Source of the DNA: Cryobacterium sp. MLB-32
GTDB lineage: Bacteria > Actinomycetota > Actinomycetes > Actinomycetales > Microbacteriaceae
NCBI RefSeq assembly: GCF_000738085.1
Contig: NZ_JPRS01000006.1
Coordinates: forward strand, 42,842 to 106,841
Direction: 5' to 3'
Length of the DNA stretch: 64,000 bases
Part shown: positions 54,529 to 64,000 of the stretch, piece after piece
How positions within the stretch are numbered: the first letter of the stretch is position 1
Layout: every line of letters begins with the position of its first letter
The notes under the pieces: generated by a model
Database searches by the model: none
The model's input: the letters and a program-made list of their open reading frames with translations, nothing else
Told to the model about the DNA's origin: nothing
Made by a program: the position numbers and the translations under genes

Positions 54529-56064
54529 GTGCAGCTCCACCACGTTCGCGTTCATCGCAGTGAGGAAAACCTGGCCCGTGAGGACCAGCTGGCCTGGAAG
54601 ATCGCCGCCTGTGCGGCTGACCCGGTTGAGGTCACAGACGACGTCACCGAGATGGTCATCAACCGCGTCATCGACAACGCTTCGGTTGCCGCGGCGTCCC
54701 TGACTCGCAAGCCTGTCACCGCCGCCCGATCGCAGGCACTTGCGCACCCTCGTTCCAATGGTGGGGAAGGCTCGACCGTCTTCGGGCTTGTCCCCGGTCG
54801 CCGCGTGTCGCCGGAATGGGCGGCCTGGGCGAACGGTGTGGCCGTTCGCGAGCTGGACTACCACGACACATTCCTGGCCGCGGAGTACTCGCACCCGGGT
54901 GACAACATTCCGCCGATCCTCGCCGTCGCCCAGCACCTCGCGACCGCCAAGGGACTCACCGGGCGAGACCTGGTGCGCGGGATCGCCGCCGGTTACGAGA
55001 TTCAGATCGACCTGGTGAAGTCGATCAGCCTGCACGCGCACAAGATCGACCACGTGGCCCACCTCGGCCCGTCGGCGGCTGCCGGCATCGGCGCACTCCT
55101 CGGTCTCGACGAAGAGATCATCTTCCAGGCCGTCGGCCAGGCGCTCCACACGACGACCGCCACCCGGCAGTCACGCAAGGGCGAAATCTCCAGCTGGAAA
55201 TCGCACGCTCCGGCCTTCGCCGGCAAGATGGCGGTCGAGGCCGTGGACCGTGCGTTGCGCGGCGAAACCAGCCCGACTCCCATCTATGAGGGCGAGGACG
55301 GTGTGATTGCCTGGTTGCTCGATGGACCGGGACACACCTATGACGTGTCGCTCCCCAAGCCCGGCAGCGCCAAGCGCGCCATCCTGGACAGCTACACGAA
55401 GGAACACTCGGCCGAGTACCAGGCCCAGGCGTGGATCGACCTGGCTCGTCGACTGCACCGCACCTACCCGGAGCTCGTCGATGGCACGAACATCGCCTCC
55501 GTCGTCATCCACACCAGCCACCACACGCACTACGTGATCGGCTCCGGCGCGAACGACCCGCAGAAGTACGACCCCACGGCCTCCCGCGAGACGCTTGACC
55601 ACTCGATTCCGTATATCTTCACCGTTGCGCTCCAGGACGGCAGCTGGCATCACGTTGATTCCTACTCGCCGGAACGCGCCGGCCGCGCCGACACGGTGGC
55701 ACTGTGGAACAGGGTGACGACGACGGAAGATAAGGAGTGGACGCGCCGCTACCACTCCCTGGATGTCACCGAGAAGGCCTTCGGCGGCCGCGTGGTCATC
55801 ACGCTCACCGACGGACGCACGATCACGGACGAAATCGCGGTCGCCGACGCTCATCCGCTCGGGGCCAAGCCCTTCGGTCGCGCCGAGTACGTGAACAAGT
55901 TCCGGATGCTCGCCGCGGACGTGCTGGAGGGCCCCGAAATCGAGCGGTTCCTGGCGCTCGCCGAGCGACTGCCGGAGCTCAGCGCCGTCGACCTCGGTCA
56001 GCTGACGATCACGGCCCGCCCGGGCCTGCTGCCCACGACCGGCGCGCCGATGGGAATCTTCTAA
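54529..56064 (+). CDS. prpD: 2-methylcitrate dehydratase (MmgE/PrpD family)
   Basis: This 511-residue enzyme dehydrates 2-methylcitrate to 2-methylaconitate in the methylcitrate cycle. Family marks are [47 protein letters not shown] and [25 protein letters not shown] 54529 has GAAGGGA upstream. The stop TAA overlaps the prpB ATG by one base (TAATG). The hydration step may be done by an aconitase elsewhere. Confidence 0.94.
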   Translation: MQLHHVRVHRSEENLAREDQLAWKIAACAADPVEVTDDVTEMVINRVIDNASVAAASLTRKPVTAARSQALAHPRSNGGEGSTVFGLVPGRRVSPEWAAWANGVAVRELDYHDTFLAAEYSHPGDNIPPILAVAQHLATAKGLTGRDLVRGIAAGYEIQIDLVKSISLHAHKIDHVAHLGPSAAAGIGALLGLDEEIIFQAVGQALHTTTATRQSRKGEISSWKSHAPAFAGKMAVEAVDRALRGETSPTPIYEGEDGVIAWLLDGPGHTYDVSLPKPGSAKRAILDSYTKEHSAEYQAQAWIDLARRLHRTYPELVDGTNIASVVIHTSHHTHYVIGSGANDPQKYDPTASRETLDHSIPYIFTVALQDGSWHHVDSYSPERAGRADTVALWNRVTTTEDKEWTRRYHSLDVTEKAFGGRVVITLTDGRTITDEIAVADAHPLGAKPFGRAEYVNKFRMLAADVLEGPEIERFLALAERLPELSAVDLGQLTITARPGLLPTTGAPMGIF

Positions 56065-56981
56065 TGCTGTACTCGCGCACCTCGGCAGCCGACAAGCGCC
56101 TCGCCCTGCGGGCCGGGCTCGCCTCCGGCGTGATCCAGCGCTTTCCCGGCGCCTTCAACCCGCTGTCAGCAAAGCTCATCCAGAACAAGGGCTTCGAGGG
56201 GGTCTACATCTCTGGAGCGGTGCTGTCGGCCGACCTCGGGCTGCCCGATATCGGGCTCACCACGCTCACCGAGGTGGCGGGCCGCAGCCAGCAGATCGCG
56301 CGGATGACAGAACTGCCGTCGATCGTCGACGCCGACACGGGATTCGGCGAGCCGATGAATGTGGCGCGCACGATCCAGACCCTCGAGGATGCGGGACTGG
56401 CCGGCATGCACATCGAGGATCAGGTCAACCCCAAGCGGTGCGGGCACCTGGACGGCAAGCAGGTCGTCGACGACGACACGGCGATCAAACGCATTCGCGC
56501 GGCCGTGGATGCCCGGCGTGACCCGAACTTCCTCATCATGGCGCGCACGGACATGCGCGCGGTCGACGGACTGGATGCGGCTCTTGACCGCGCGAAAAGA
56601 CTGGCCGACGCCGGAGCCGACGCCATCTTCCCCGAGGCGATGGGAAGCCTGGCCGAGTTTGAGGCCATGCGCACTGCCGTCGATGTGCCTTTGCTGGCGA
56701 ATATGACGGAGTTCGGCAAGGGTGAGCTCTACACGGTCGACCAGCTCGCGAACGTGGGCATGAACATGGTCATCTTCCCGGTATCGCTCCTCCGCCTCGC
56801 GATGGGATCGGCCGATCGGGGGCTCGACTCGATTCGTGAGCACGGTACTCTCGAGCCGATGCTCGGTGAGATGCAGCACCGATCCGACCTCTACGAGCTG
56901 TTGGATTATTCGGAGTACAGCCAATTCGACTCCGGCATCTTCGACTTCACCCTCAATCCGCACATCACATCCAAGGTCTGA
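56064..56981 (+). CDS. prpB: Methylisocitrate lyase
   Basis: The 305-residue isocitrate-lyase-superfamily enzyme cleaves 2-methylisocitrate to pyruvate and succinate. It has metal-site DADTGFGEP, the catalytic loop KRCGHLDGK (Cys nucleophile), and the MVIFPVSLLRLAMG stretch. The start is ATG 56064, overlapping the prpD stop. It is nine bases before prpC. Confidence 0.95.
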   Translation: MLYSRTSAADKRLALRAGLASGVIQRFPGAFNPLSAKLIQNKGFEGVYISGAVLSADLGLPDIGLTTLTEVAGRSQQIARMTELPSIVDADTGFGEPMNVARTIQTLEDAGLAGMHIEDQVNPKRCGHLDGKQVVDDDTAIKRIRAAVDARRDPNFLIMARTDMRAVDGLDAALDRAKRLADAGADAIFPEAMGSLAEFEAMRTAVDVPLLANMTEFGKGELYTVDQLANVGMNMVIFPVSLLRLAMGSADRGLDSIREHGTLEPMLGEMQHRSDLYELLDYSEYSQFDSGIFDFTLNPHITSKV

Positions 56982-56990
56982 AGGAGCGAC

Positions 56991-58169
56991 ATGACTATGA
57001 CTGAGCCGCAATCCCCGCCCGCCGCCGCGCCGGAACCCACGATCTTCAAGGGACTTGCCGGGGTGGTGGTCGACAGGACCGCCGTGTCCAAGGTCAACCC
57101 GGACACCAACTCGCTGCTCTACCGCGGCTACCCCGTGCAGGAGCTCGCCGCGAGGTGCAACTTCGAGGAGGTCGCATACCTGCTCTGGCACGGCGAACTT
57201 CCCACCGAGGCGGAACTGGCCGCCTTCGAAATACTCGAACGCAGCCTGCGTCACCTGGACCCGGCAGTGCGGCGGGTCATCGACGAGCTGCCGCTCACCT
57301 CACACCCGATGGACGTCGTGCGCACCGCCGTCAGCGTGATTGGAGCGAGCGATCCCTCCACGGCCGATGAGTCGCCGGAGGCCGACCTTTCCAAGGCGAT
57401 CCGACTGTTCGCCCAGCTGCCCGCGATCGTCGCCTACGACCAGCGCCGTCGTCACGGTCTCGATCTGGTCGAGCCGCGCGACGACCTGGGCTATTCGGCC
57501 AATTTCCTGCGGATGACCTTCGGCGAGGTGCCGGAACTCGTGGTCGTCAACGCGTTCGACGTGTCGATGATTCTCTATGCCGAGCACTCCTTCAACGCCT
57601 CGACATTCACCGCCCGCGTCATCACGTCGACCCTCGCGGACCTCTACTCGGCCGTCACCGGAGCGATCGGCGCGCTCAAGGGCGCCCTGCACGGCGGGGC
57701 GAACGAAGCCGTGATGCACACCTTCACCGAGATTGGTCTCGGTGCTGGTGCCGGGGTCCGTGCGAAGGCGTGGCTCGATCAGGCACTCGTTGACAAGCGC
57801 AAGATCATGGGCTTCGGTCACCGCGTGTACAAGCGTGGTGACTCCCGCGTTCCCACCATGCGGGCGGCCTTGCTGACGCTCATCGAGCACTATGACGCTC
57901 CCGAGATGCTCGACATGTACGTGTCCCTCGAGGCGGCCATGACCGAGAAGAAGGCGATCCTGCCGAACCTGGACTATCCGTCCGGGCCGGCGTATCACCT
58001 CATGGGCTTCGACACGCTGAGCTTCACTCCGCTGTTCGTGGCGGCGCGCGTGACCGGGTGGACCGCCCACATCATCGAGCAACGCGCGGCAAACGCACTG
58101 ATTCGACCGTTGTCGGTCTACAACGGTCAGGATGAGCGCCACGTTCCCGACCGAGAACAGTTGGTCTGA
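56991..58169 (+). CDS. prpC: 2-methylcitrate synthase
   Basis: The 392-residue citrate-synthase fold enzyme condenses propionyl-CoA with oxaloacetate. It contains EHSFNASTFTARV, GALHGGANEAVM, MGFGHRVYKRGDSR (catalytic His and Asp region) and SGPAYHLMGFDTLSFTPLFVAARVTGWTAHIIEQ. ATG 56991 has AAGGAG six bases upstream. It completes the prpD-prpB-prpC operon. Confidence 0.95.
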   Translation: MTMTEPQSPPAAAPEPTIFKGLAGVVVDRTAVSKVNPDTNSLLYRGYPVQELAARCNFEEVAYLLWHGELPTEAELAAFEILERSLRHLDPAVRRVIDELPLTSHPMDVVRTAVSVIGASDPSTADESPEADLSKAIRLFAQLPAIVAYDQRRRHGLDLVEPRDDLGYSANFLRMTFGEVPELVVVNAFDVSMILYAEHSFNASTFTARVITSTLADLYSAVTGAIGALKGALHGGANEAVMHTFTEIGLGAGAGVRAKAWLDQALVDKRKIMGFGHRVYKRGDSRVPTMRAALLTLIEHYDAPEMLDMYVSLEAAMTEKKAILPNLDYPSGPAYHLMGFDTLSFTPLFVAARVTGWTAHIIEQRAANALIRPLSVYNGQDERHVPDREQLV

Positions 58170-58229
58170 GACGCTCGGCGGGCGGAGGGAGTCGCTGCAC
58201 GCAAAAGTCAGGCGGCTAAAATTTAGTTC

Positions 58230-58289
58230 ATGACTTACCACGCAGCGACCCCCGACCCCGCCACCTCTGCTTCGACGGTGTGCGCATGA
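58230..58289 (+). CDS. 19-residue leader peptide overlapping the S51 peptidase start
   Basis: ATG 58230 to TGA 58289 encodes [25 protein letters not shown] (58217-58222) followed by seven bases and the ATG is a textbook leaderless promoter. The final TGA overlaps the next ATG (58286) in the form ATGA. The downstream gene has no ribosome binding site of its own, so its translation would depend on this ORF. A cysteine lies two codons before the stop, as in Cys-sensing leader peptides of actinobacteria, but one Cys only. Confidence 0.6.
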   Translation: MTYHAATPDPATSASTVCA

Positions 58290-59005
58290 GCGTCCATCTC
58301 GTCGGCGGTGGCCTCGCACCCGAACACCACGCGAGTGTCTACGGAGCGTTCTTCGCCGAGACGGCGGCGCGGGCAACAGCATCCGGTCGAACCGACCCCC
58401 GCATCGCGATCATCGCGGTGCGGGCCGGAGATGGCGCCGAACACGCAGCCGTCTTGCGAACCGCTCTCGAGGTGACCGGGGCGATCGAATCGGTCGTCAC
58501 CGTGCTCACCCCGGGCGAGCGTGCGACGAACCTCGCCGTCGCGGATGTCGACGGCATTCTCATCGGCGGCGGTGTGACCCCCGCCTACCTCGCGGCCGTT
58601 GTGCCGATCGCCGGTGAAATCCGTCGTCAGGTTTCTGCGGGCATCCCCTACCTCGGGTTTTCGGCCGGGGCGATGATCGCCGCCGAGCGCGCCATAGTCG
58701 GCGGCTGGCGTATCGGGGGCGTCGAAGTCAGCCCGCAGGATGCTTCCGAAGACCTCGATGAGATCACGATCGAGCAGGGCATCGGCCTGCTCGACGTGAC
58801 GGTGGACGTGCACGCGGCCCAGTGGGGAACTCTCTCACGACTGATCTCGGCCACCGAAGCCGGCCTGATCGAAGGCGGTCTCGCGATCGATGAGAACACG
58901 GCGCTCATCGTCGGTGAAGGAGCGCTGGGGGTGGTCGGTGCTGGCAGCGTCTGGCGTGTGAGCCAGGCCGAGGGCGGCGTGCTCGTGAGCACCTTTGGTG
59001 CCTAG
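58286..59005 (+). CDS. Peptidase S51-like (class I glutamine amidotransferase-fold) protein
   Basis: The 239-residue product matches the S51 dipeptidase E/cyanophycinase fold: [12 protein letters not shown], then the nucleophile elbow [14 protein letters not shown] with the catalytic Ser. The His/Glu partners are not assigned. S51 enzymes cut Asp-X dipeptides or cyanophycin; this one may be an acyl-peptide or cyanophycin degrader, uncertain. Its start ATG 58286 overlaps the 19-residue leader ORF. It overlaps ung by eight bases. Confidence 0.85.
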   Translation: MSVHLVGGGLAPEHHASVYGAFFAETAARATASGRTDPRIAIIAVRAGDGAEHAAVLRTALEVTGAIESVVTVLTPGERATNLAVADVDGILIGGGVTPAYLAAVVPIAGEIRRQVSAGIPYLGFSAGAMIAAERAIVGGWRIGGVEVSPQDASEDLDEITIEQGIGLLDVTVDVHAAQWGTLSRLISATEAGLIEGGLAIDENTALIVGEGALGVVGAGSVWRVSQAEGGVLVSTFGA

Positions 59006-59669
59006 CCTCCGCGAGCAGCTTGACCCCGGATGGACGGTGGCGCTCTCACCGGTCTTCGACGAGCTGAGCCGGATCGAAAGTTTTCTTGACCGGGAGACCC
59101 TGGAGGGGCGCACGTGGCAGCCGGCGCCGCAGAATGTTTTGCGCGCCTTTCGGGACCCGTTCGAGAACGTGCGCGTGCTGATCGTCGGTCAGGACCCCTA
59201 CCCCACTCCGGGGTATCCGATCGGGTTGTCCTTCGCGGTCGCCCCTCAGGTACGCCCGGTGCCACGGAGCCTGGTCAATATATATACGGAGCTACGCTCC
59301 GATCTTGGGGTGGCTGCGCCGGAGCATGGCGACCTCACGAACTGGTCTCGCGCCGGAGTCCTCCTGCTGAACCGGGTTCTCACCGTGCAGGCAGGGGCCG
59401 CGGGTTCGCACCGCCGCCACGGCTGGGAAGCGGTGACAGATCAGGCCATTCGCGCGCTCGTCGCCCGCCCCGGTCCGCTCGTCGCGATTCTGTGGGGCAA
59501 GGACGCCGGCAGCCTCACCCCACTGCTCGGGGACACTCCGATCATCGAGTCGCCGCACCCGAGCCCGTTGTCGGCGCGCCGCGGATTCTTCGGATCCCGC
59601 CCGTTCAGCCGGGCCAATGAGCTCCTCGCGCGACAGGGTGCTGCGCCGGTGGACTGGTCGCTCGGGTAA
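58998..59669 (+). CDS. ung: Uracil-DNA glycosylase (family 1)
   Basis: The 223-residue product has the water-activating motif [18 protein letters not shown] (D66) and the DNA-intercalation motif [12 protein letters not shown], both diagnostic of Ung, which removes uracil from DNA. The usual GQDPYH reads GQDPYP, common in actinobacteria. GTG 58998 is chosen; TTG 58995 is also possible. It overlaps the S51 gene by eight bases. Confidence 0.93.
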   Translation: MPSLREQLDPGWTVALSPVFDELSRIESFLDRETLEGRTWQPAPQNVLRAFRDPFENVRVLIVGQDPYPTPGYPIGLSFAVAPQVRPVPRSLVNIYTELRSDLGVAAPEHGDLTNWSRAGVLLLNRVLTVQAGAAGSHRRHGWEAVTDQAIRALVARPGPLVAILWGKDAGSLTPLLGDTPIIESPHPSPLSARRGFFGSRPFSRANELLARQGAAPVDWSLG

Positions 59670-59698
59670 TCTGGTGGAGAGTCGGGGAAAGGTCGTGC

Positions 59699-60279
59699 GT
59701 GGTGCTGGAAGAGGAATACGAACGTCGACGGCGGTTGCCGAGGCACCTGCGGCCGGAAGCAGCGCCGGAGAATCCGTTCACGTATTCCATGCGTGAGGCG
59801 AGGGTCACCGATCTGCCGACATTCGGGAGATCTACAACTACTACGTCGCGAACAGCACGGTCACCTTTGATGAAGACGCGATGACCCTGCCGGAATGGCG
59901 GGACAAATTTTATTACCTGAGCAAGCACGGTATGCCCTTCATCGTGGCCGAATCCCCGGCCGGGCAGATCCTGGGTTATGCGCTCGTCGCTCCCTGGAAG
60001 CAGAAACGCGCCTTCCGGTTCACCGTTGAGAACTCCATTTACCTCGGCGCGGCATCGACCGGCAAGGGGCTTGGTCGGCAGCTACTCGCAGAATTGATCG
60101 CCCGGTCCAAGGCGGCCGGATTGAAAGAAATCATTGCGGTCATTGCGGATCAGGGTGCGGATGCGTCCATCAAGCTGCACCGTGACTTCGGCTTCGAAGA
60201 AATCGGCCGAATGGGCAAGGTCGGATTCAAGTTCGAGCGCTGGCTCGGCACCGTCCTGATGCAGAAAAGCCTCAAGTAG
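59699..60279 (+). pseudogene. GNAT family N-acetyltransferase (phosphinothricin-acetyltransferase-like), one-base frameshift
   Basis: The two frames give a protein of about 194 residues. The first part (REARVTDLPT) and the second (REIYNYYVANSTVTFDEDA...) join if one base is added at about 59817-59824. The second frame then carries ESPAGQILGYALVAPW, the acetyl-CoA loop GLGRQLLAEL and DFGFEEIGRMGKVG. It belongs to the PAT/Bar type by REIYNYYV and GYALV. GTG 59699 has GGGGAAAGG upstream. Short ATG-initiated translation from 59881 would give only part of the fold. Pseudogene or error. Confidence 0.83.
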
Positions 60280-60286
60280 CACCGCT

Positions 60287-61090
60287 TCAGCGCAGTCGCC
60301 CGGCCACGGTGAGCACGGTACGGCGGGGCGACAGGATCGCCGCCCGGGCGAGAACGGCGTTCAGGGCGCCCACAATGACCTGGGGTGGTGTTGACGATCG
60401 ATCGAGTGCGGCGAATGTGCTCGCCATCACCTGATCCACTGTCAGATGACGGTCTGTCGACTGATGGTTGCCGGCGACCGCAGAGAATTCGGTGTCGACG
60501 TAACCCGGGCACACGGCAATGACCTTGAGCCCGCTCGTGCCGGTCTCGTACCAGAGTGCTTCCGTGAAGCTCAGCACATAGGCCTTGCTCGCGGCGTAGA
60601 CCGACATGTGCGGCACCGGCTGAAATGCCGCGGTGCTGGCCAGGTTCACGAGTGCGGCGGCGTTCGGATGCAGGGTGGCCGTGGAGATGAGATCAGGCAA
60701 GAGGGCGTGAGTCAGCCGCGTCAGGGCGAGAATATTCAGGGTGATCTGTTCGGCCTGCCGGTCGGCGTCGGCGTCGACGAAGTTTCCGATCGTACCGAAC
60801 CCCGCACTGTTGACGAGAGTGCCCACGGTCACGTTGCGGGACGTCAGGTCGGCCACCAACTCCGGCACGGCATCCGGCGCGGTGAGGTCGAGAGGAATGA
60901 CGGTCGATACGGTGCCGTATTTCTCGGCCAGGTCCACGGCGAGCGCTTCGAGCCGGTCCTGCCGTCGGGCGACGAGCACCAGATCTGCGCCGCGTTGGGC
61001 GAGTTGATGCGCGTAGCCGACTCCGAGGCCGCTCGAGGCCCCGGTGACGAGCGCGGTGGTTCCCATCGGGTTGTACAGTGAGCGTCTCAT
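60287..61090 (-). CDS. SDR family NAD(P)-dependent oxidoreductase
   Basis: This classical short-chain dehydrogenase has 267 residues. It has TGASSGLGVGYAHQL, NSAGFGT, catalytic Ser in VNLASTAAF and YAASK. The segment LVARRQDRLEAL points to NADP. The group resembles short-chain dehydrogenases of lipid or steroid-like substrates; substrate unknown. It is divergent from the amidase gene (34 bases apart) and converges on the GNAT gene. Confidence 0.9.
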   Translation of the reverse strand: MRRSLYNPMGTTALVTGASSGLGVGYAHQLAQRGADLVLVARRQDRLEALAVDLAEKYGTVSTVIPLDLTAPDAVPELVADLTSRNVTVGTLVNSAGFGTIGNFVDADADRQAEQITLNILALTRLTHALLPDLISTATLHPNAAALVNLASTAAFQPVPHMSVYAASKAYVLSFTEALWYETGTSGLKVIAVCPGYVDTEFSAVAGNHQSTDRHLTVDQVMASTFAALDRSSTPPQVIVGALNAVLARAAILSPRRTVLTVAGRLR

Positions 61091-61124
61091 GGGATAACGC
61101 TACCGGCAAAGCTAGGCTCGCAGC

Positions 61125-62564
61125 ATGGCCGAACCACACGAACTCACCGCGCTCGAGCAATGGCAGGCGCTGCAGAGCGGCGAGCTGACTCCGTCCGAAC
61201 TCGCGGAACACTACCTGGATCGCATCGATGCGCTGGACCCGGCACTCGGAGCTTTCGTCACGGTCACCGCCGAGCGCGCGAGGGCTCGGGCGCGGTATGT
61301 GGAACAGAACGTGCCCCGCACCGCGCCCCTCTGGGGGCTGCCCTTTGCCGATAAGGACCTGCAGCTGCGGGAGGGCGTGCCCGCTCGCTTCGGCTCCCGC
61401 CTGATGCGGGACTTCGTACCGGAGCAATCCGACGACCTCGTGCTCGCCCTCGATGAGGCCGGGGGAGTGAGCCTCGGTAAAACGAGCACGCCCGAATTCG
61501 GGCTTCCCTCGTACACGGAGGGTCTGGCGGGGCCTCCCGCGCGCAATCCGTGGAATCCCGAGCTGGGTGCGGGCGGATCCAGTGGCGGAGCAGCGGTGGC
61601 CGTCGCGGCGCGCCTGCTCCCTTTTGCGCCGGGGTCTGACGGCGGCGGATCGGTGCGGATCCCCGCCGCGGCGTGCGGCCTGGTGGGCGTCAAACCGTCA
61701 CGAGGACGCATTCCGGCCGCATCGGGCATCGACAAACTCGGCGGCCTGCCGGTGGCCGGTCCACTCGCCCGTACGGTGGCGGATGCCGCCCTGCTGCTTG
61801 ACGCGATGGTCACGCCGAGCGGGAATCGCCCCGATCATCACTTCGCCCTGCGGGCCCCCGACAACGGCGGCCCGCTGCTGGCCCAGGCTGTGCGGGGGGA
61901 GGGCCGTTTTCAGCTCGGAGCCATGACGTCGTCAGCGTGGGACGATGACTACGACATCCGCCTCGCGCCGGAGGCCCTGAGCGCCCTCGAGATGGCCAAA
62001 CGTCAACTCGATGTGCTCGGTCACGGCCTTGAGGACCTGGCGCTCGAACCCGACCCGAGCTATGTTCCGGCTTTTCGCACCATCTGGCAGGCGGGGGCGG
62101 CGAGTATCCCGGCCGAGGGCGACCAGCAGGAGGAACTGCTCGACCCACTCACCCGGTGGCTGATGAATCGTGGGCGTGCCCTGTCGGCCAGAGACCTGGC
62201 CGAGGCGCTCGCGGCGCTGAGCGCCTTCGAGCGTTCGTTCATTCGCCAGCTGTCGCGTTTCGACGCGGTGCTGACCCCGGCGCTCGCACTCACGCCGCGT
62301 CCGGTCGGCTGGTACGACGCGGTGGATCCGGAGCGCAATTTCGCCCAGCAGGTTCAGTACACGCCGTTCACCTCGATGGTCAACGTCAGTGGCCTGCCGG
62401 CCATCGTCTTGCCGGTTTCACACACGATGGAGGGTCTGCCGATGGGGGTCCAGCTCATCGGAAGACCGGGTGGTGAGGCAACGATTCTCGCCCTCGGCGC
62501 CCAGCTCGAACGGCACTTCCGATGGCAGGACAGAGTGCCCCCTGAACCGTGGTTGGGCTTATAG
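61125..62564 (+). CDS. Amidase signature family protein
   Basis: The 479-residue serine-lysine-type amidase has the catalytic lysine in LPFADKDL, the cis-Ser in GSDGGGSVRIPAA and the nucleophile region GAGGSSGGAAVAV. It hydrolyses an amide to a carboxylate and ammonia; a GatA-type role is unlikely as gatB and gatC are not adjacent. TAGGCT (61113-61118) and six bases before ATG 61125 give a leaderless promoter. Confidence 0.92.
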   Translation: MAEPHELTALEQWQALQSGELTPSELAEHYLDRIDALDPALGAFVTVTAERARARARYVEQNVPRTAPLWGLPFADKDLQLREGVPARFGSRLMRDFVPEQSDDLVLALDEAGGVSLGKTSTPEFGLPSYTEGLAGPPARNPWNPELGAGGSSGGAAVAVAARLLPFAPGSDGGGSVRIPAAACGLVGVKPSRGRIPAASGIDKLGGLPVAGPLARTVADAALLLDAMVTPSGNRPDHHFALRAPDNGGPLLAQAVRGEGRFQLGAMTSSAWDDDYDIRLAPEALSALEMAKRQLDVLGHGLEDLALEPDPSYVPAFRTIWQAGAASIPAEGDQQEELLDPLTRWLMNRGRALSARDLAEALAALSAFERSFIRQLSRFDAVLTPALALTPRPVGWYDAVDPERNFAQQVQYTPFTSMVNVSGLPAIVLPVSHTMEGLPMGVQLIGRPGGEATILALGAQLERHFRWQDRVPPEPWLGL

Positions 62565-62611
62565 CACTCGGCCCAGATCGAGCCATATCAAGAGGCCGAT
62601 AAATGTGCCAA

Positions 62612-62641
62612 TTCACAGAAAACTCAGATTTCTGCGATACT
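62612..62641 (+). promoter_or_regulatory. Candidate promoter of putP
   Basis: TTCACA (62612-62617), 18 bases and GATACT (62636-62641) lie about 50 bases before ATG 62690. Confidence 0.4.
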
Positions 62642-62689
62642 TGAGGACTGAAATCGCCTGTACACAGGGCTTCGAACTTAAGGAAACCA

Positions 62690-64000
62690 ATGACGGATCA
62701 GTCTTTCCAGTTAATGGCGATTATTTTGTACCTCGCCGGCATGGTTGCGATCGGATGGTTTGCCTTCCGGCAGACCAAGGATCTCGACGACTTTATGCTC
62801 GCAGGCCGTGGCCTCAAGCCGGGCACTGCGGCGCTCAGCGCCGGCGCCTCCGACATGTCCGGATGGCTGCTTCTCGGCCTCCCCGGCGCGATCTACGTGT
62901 CGGGGCTGGTGGAGGCCTGGATCGCCATCGGCCTCACCATCGGCGCCTGGCTGAACTGGAAGTTCGTGGCCCCGCGGCTGCGCTCGTACACCCAGATATC
63001 CAACAACTCCATCACGATCCCGAGCTTCTTCGAGAACAGGCTCAAGGACTCGTCGCGTCTGCTGCGCGTGGTCTCCGGCCTGATCATCCTGGTGTTCTTC
63101 ACGTTCTATGTGTCGTCCGGCATGGTCGCCGGCGGCGTATTCTTTGAGGAATCCTTCGGCTCCACCTTCCTGGTCGGCATGCTGATCGTCGCCGGTGTCA
63201 CCCTGCTGTACACGCTGTTCGGTGGCTTCCTCGGCGCTACCCTCACTGACGTCGCCCAGGGCATCCTCATGCTGGTCGCGCTGATCGCTGTTCCGTTGGT
63301 GGCCCTCAATGCCACAGGCGGGGTCACCGCCACCCTGGACTCCATCCGCGAGGTGGATCCGAACTTGCTGTCGCTGACCGCTGGTGGAACCGTTCTGGGG
63401 ATCATCTCGGCTGCGGCGTGGGGACTGGGTTACGTCGGCCAGCCGCACATCATTGTGCGGTTCATGGCCCTGCGCACACCGCAGGATGCCAAAGCCGGGC
63501 GCCGGATCGGCATCGGGTGGATGATCATCACTGCGCTCGGTGCAGTCGCGACCGCGCTCATCGGCATCGCCTACTTCCAACAGAACCCCGAGTTGACTCT
63601 GGGCAACCCGGAAACGGTCTTCCTGCTGCTCTCGCAGACGCTGTTCCACCCCTTTATCGCCGGACTGGTTTTGGCCGCGGTTCTTGCCGCCATCATGAGC
63701 ACGATCTCCTCGCAGCTCATCGTCTGTTCCTCGGCCCTCGTGGAGGACCTCTATAAGATCGTCGGCAAGAAGGACGCCTCGCCCAAGCAGATGGTCATGC
63801 TCGGCCGTCTCGGTGTGCTTCTCGTGGCCCTTGTCGCCGGACTGATCGCCCTGAACCGCGACTCGACAATCCTGGAACTGGTCGGGTTCGCCTGGGCCGG
63901 ATTCGGTGCTGCCTTTGGCCCTGTGGTTCTTCTCTCGCTGTACTGGAAGAAGCTGTCCACGTGGGGCACGCTGGCATCCATGATCACGGGTGCCGTCGTC
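62690..64000 (+). CDS. putP: Sodium/proline symporter, cut by the window end
   Basis: 437 codons are visible, out of the usual 490-510. The protein matches PutP of the solute:sodium symporter family: FMLAGRGLKPGTAALSAGASDMSGWLLLGLPG and AWGLGYVGQPHIIVRFMAL. It takes up L-proline with sodium, perhaps as osmolyte or carbon source. ATG 62690 has AAGGA seven bases upstream. The C-terminal helix is beyond the window. Confidence 0.94.
   Translation, partial: MTDQSFQLMAIILYLAGMVAIGWFAFRQTKDLDDFMLAGRGLKPGTAALSAGASDMSGWLLLGLPGAIYVSGLVEAWIAIGLTIGAWLNWKFVAPRLRSYTQISNNSITIPSFFENRLKDSSRLLRVVSGLIILVFFTFYVSSGMVAGGVFFEESFGSTFLVGMLIVAGVTLLYTLFGGFLGATLTDVAQGILMLVALIAVPLVALNATGGVTATLDSIREVDPNLLSLTAGGTVLGIISAAAWGLGYVGQPHIIVRFMALRTPQDAKAGRRIGIGWMIITALGAVATALIGIAYFQQNPELTLGNPETVFLLLSQTLFHPFIAGLVLAAVLAAIMSTISSQLIVCSSALVEDLYKIVGKKDASPKQMVMLGRLGVLLVALVAGLIALNRDSTILELVGFAWAGFGAAFGPVVLLSLYWKKLSTWGTLASMITGAVV

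Overview
The window is high-GC, densely coded DNA from a Gram-positive actinobacterium, most likely a cold-living member of the Microbacteriaceae (Cryobacterium-like). The evidence is the order of housekeeping genes (pmt | rsmI - metG - tatD - rsmA - ispE - ABC-F, which resembles the mycobacterial arrangement), the many leaderless genes in which a TANNNT -10 box sits 6-7 bases before the start codon, and actinobacterial families such as DUF3516 helicase and deazaflavin-dependent oxidoreductase. Ice-binding (DUF3494) domains and a QVEHH-type acyl desaturase suggest a cold habitat. The genus is an inference. I found no tRNA, rRNA, CRISPR array, phage or transposase.

Layout. 1-6.4 kb: a sugar-porter MFS gene, an exonuclease-fold/BRCT protein that has lost its catalytic residues, two DksA/TraR-like proteins that each lack one zinc cysteine, and an RNase H with a C-terminal ribbon-helix-helix-like tail. 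6.6-15.3 kb: a deazaflavin-type oxidoreductase, a PrmC-like methyltransferase, a frameshifted membrane molybdopterin oxidoreductase, a DUF3516 helicase, a Gfo/Idh oxidoreductase, a LysM lipoprotein and L-serine dehydratase. 15.4-19.9 kb: a cell-surface locus of a DUF916-type membrane-anchored protein, an 801-residue protein with three tandem ice-binding domains plus a WxL-like domain, a small WxL-like protein and a decayed WxL fragment. 20.1-24.4 kb: a guanidine-III riboswitch ahead of an SMR (Gdx) exporter, a YeiH transporter, a fatty-acid desaturase and protein mannosyltransferase. 24.5-31.8 kb: the conserved housekeeping block. 31.8-34.7 kb: metQ-metN-metI behind a structured, SAM-riboswitch-like leader. 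34.8-39.4 kb: two tandem GGDEF-EAL proteins, the second with a decayed EAL domain. 39.4-48.8 kb: a lipoprotein, a frameshifted MFS gene, a three-gene two-component locus, metX and metY, and an acyltransferase. 49.7-58.2 kb: a complete propionate module (prpE, DUF485, actP divergent from a GntR regulator with prpD-prpB-prpC). 58.2-64 kb: a 19-codon leader ORF coupled to an S51-type peptidase, ung, a broken GNAT gene, an SDR, an amidase and the start of putP.

How the genes work together. The methionine genes (metX/metY for synthesis, metQNI for uptake) and the propionate genes form two coherent modules. PrpE activates propionate, PrpC/PrpD/PrpB run the methylcitrate cycle, ActP/DUF485 probably import short carboxylates, and the GntR regulator probably controls both arms through GTATAC-centred palindromes in the shared promoter region. 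The WxL-like/ice-binding operon looks like a cell-wall display system.

Two features affect the whole window. Five otherwise ordinary genes are each broken by one apparently missing base, which suggests either indel errors in the assembly or recent decay. A 94-bp element with near-perfect terminal inverted repeats occurs twice at identical length, each time upstream of an RNA- or ribosome-related ATPase gene.
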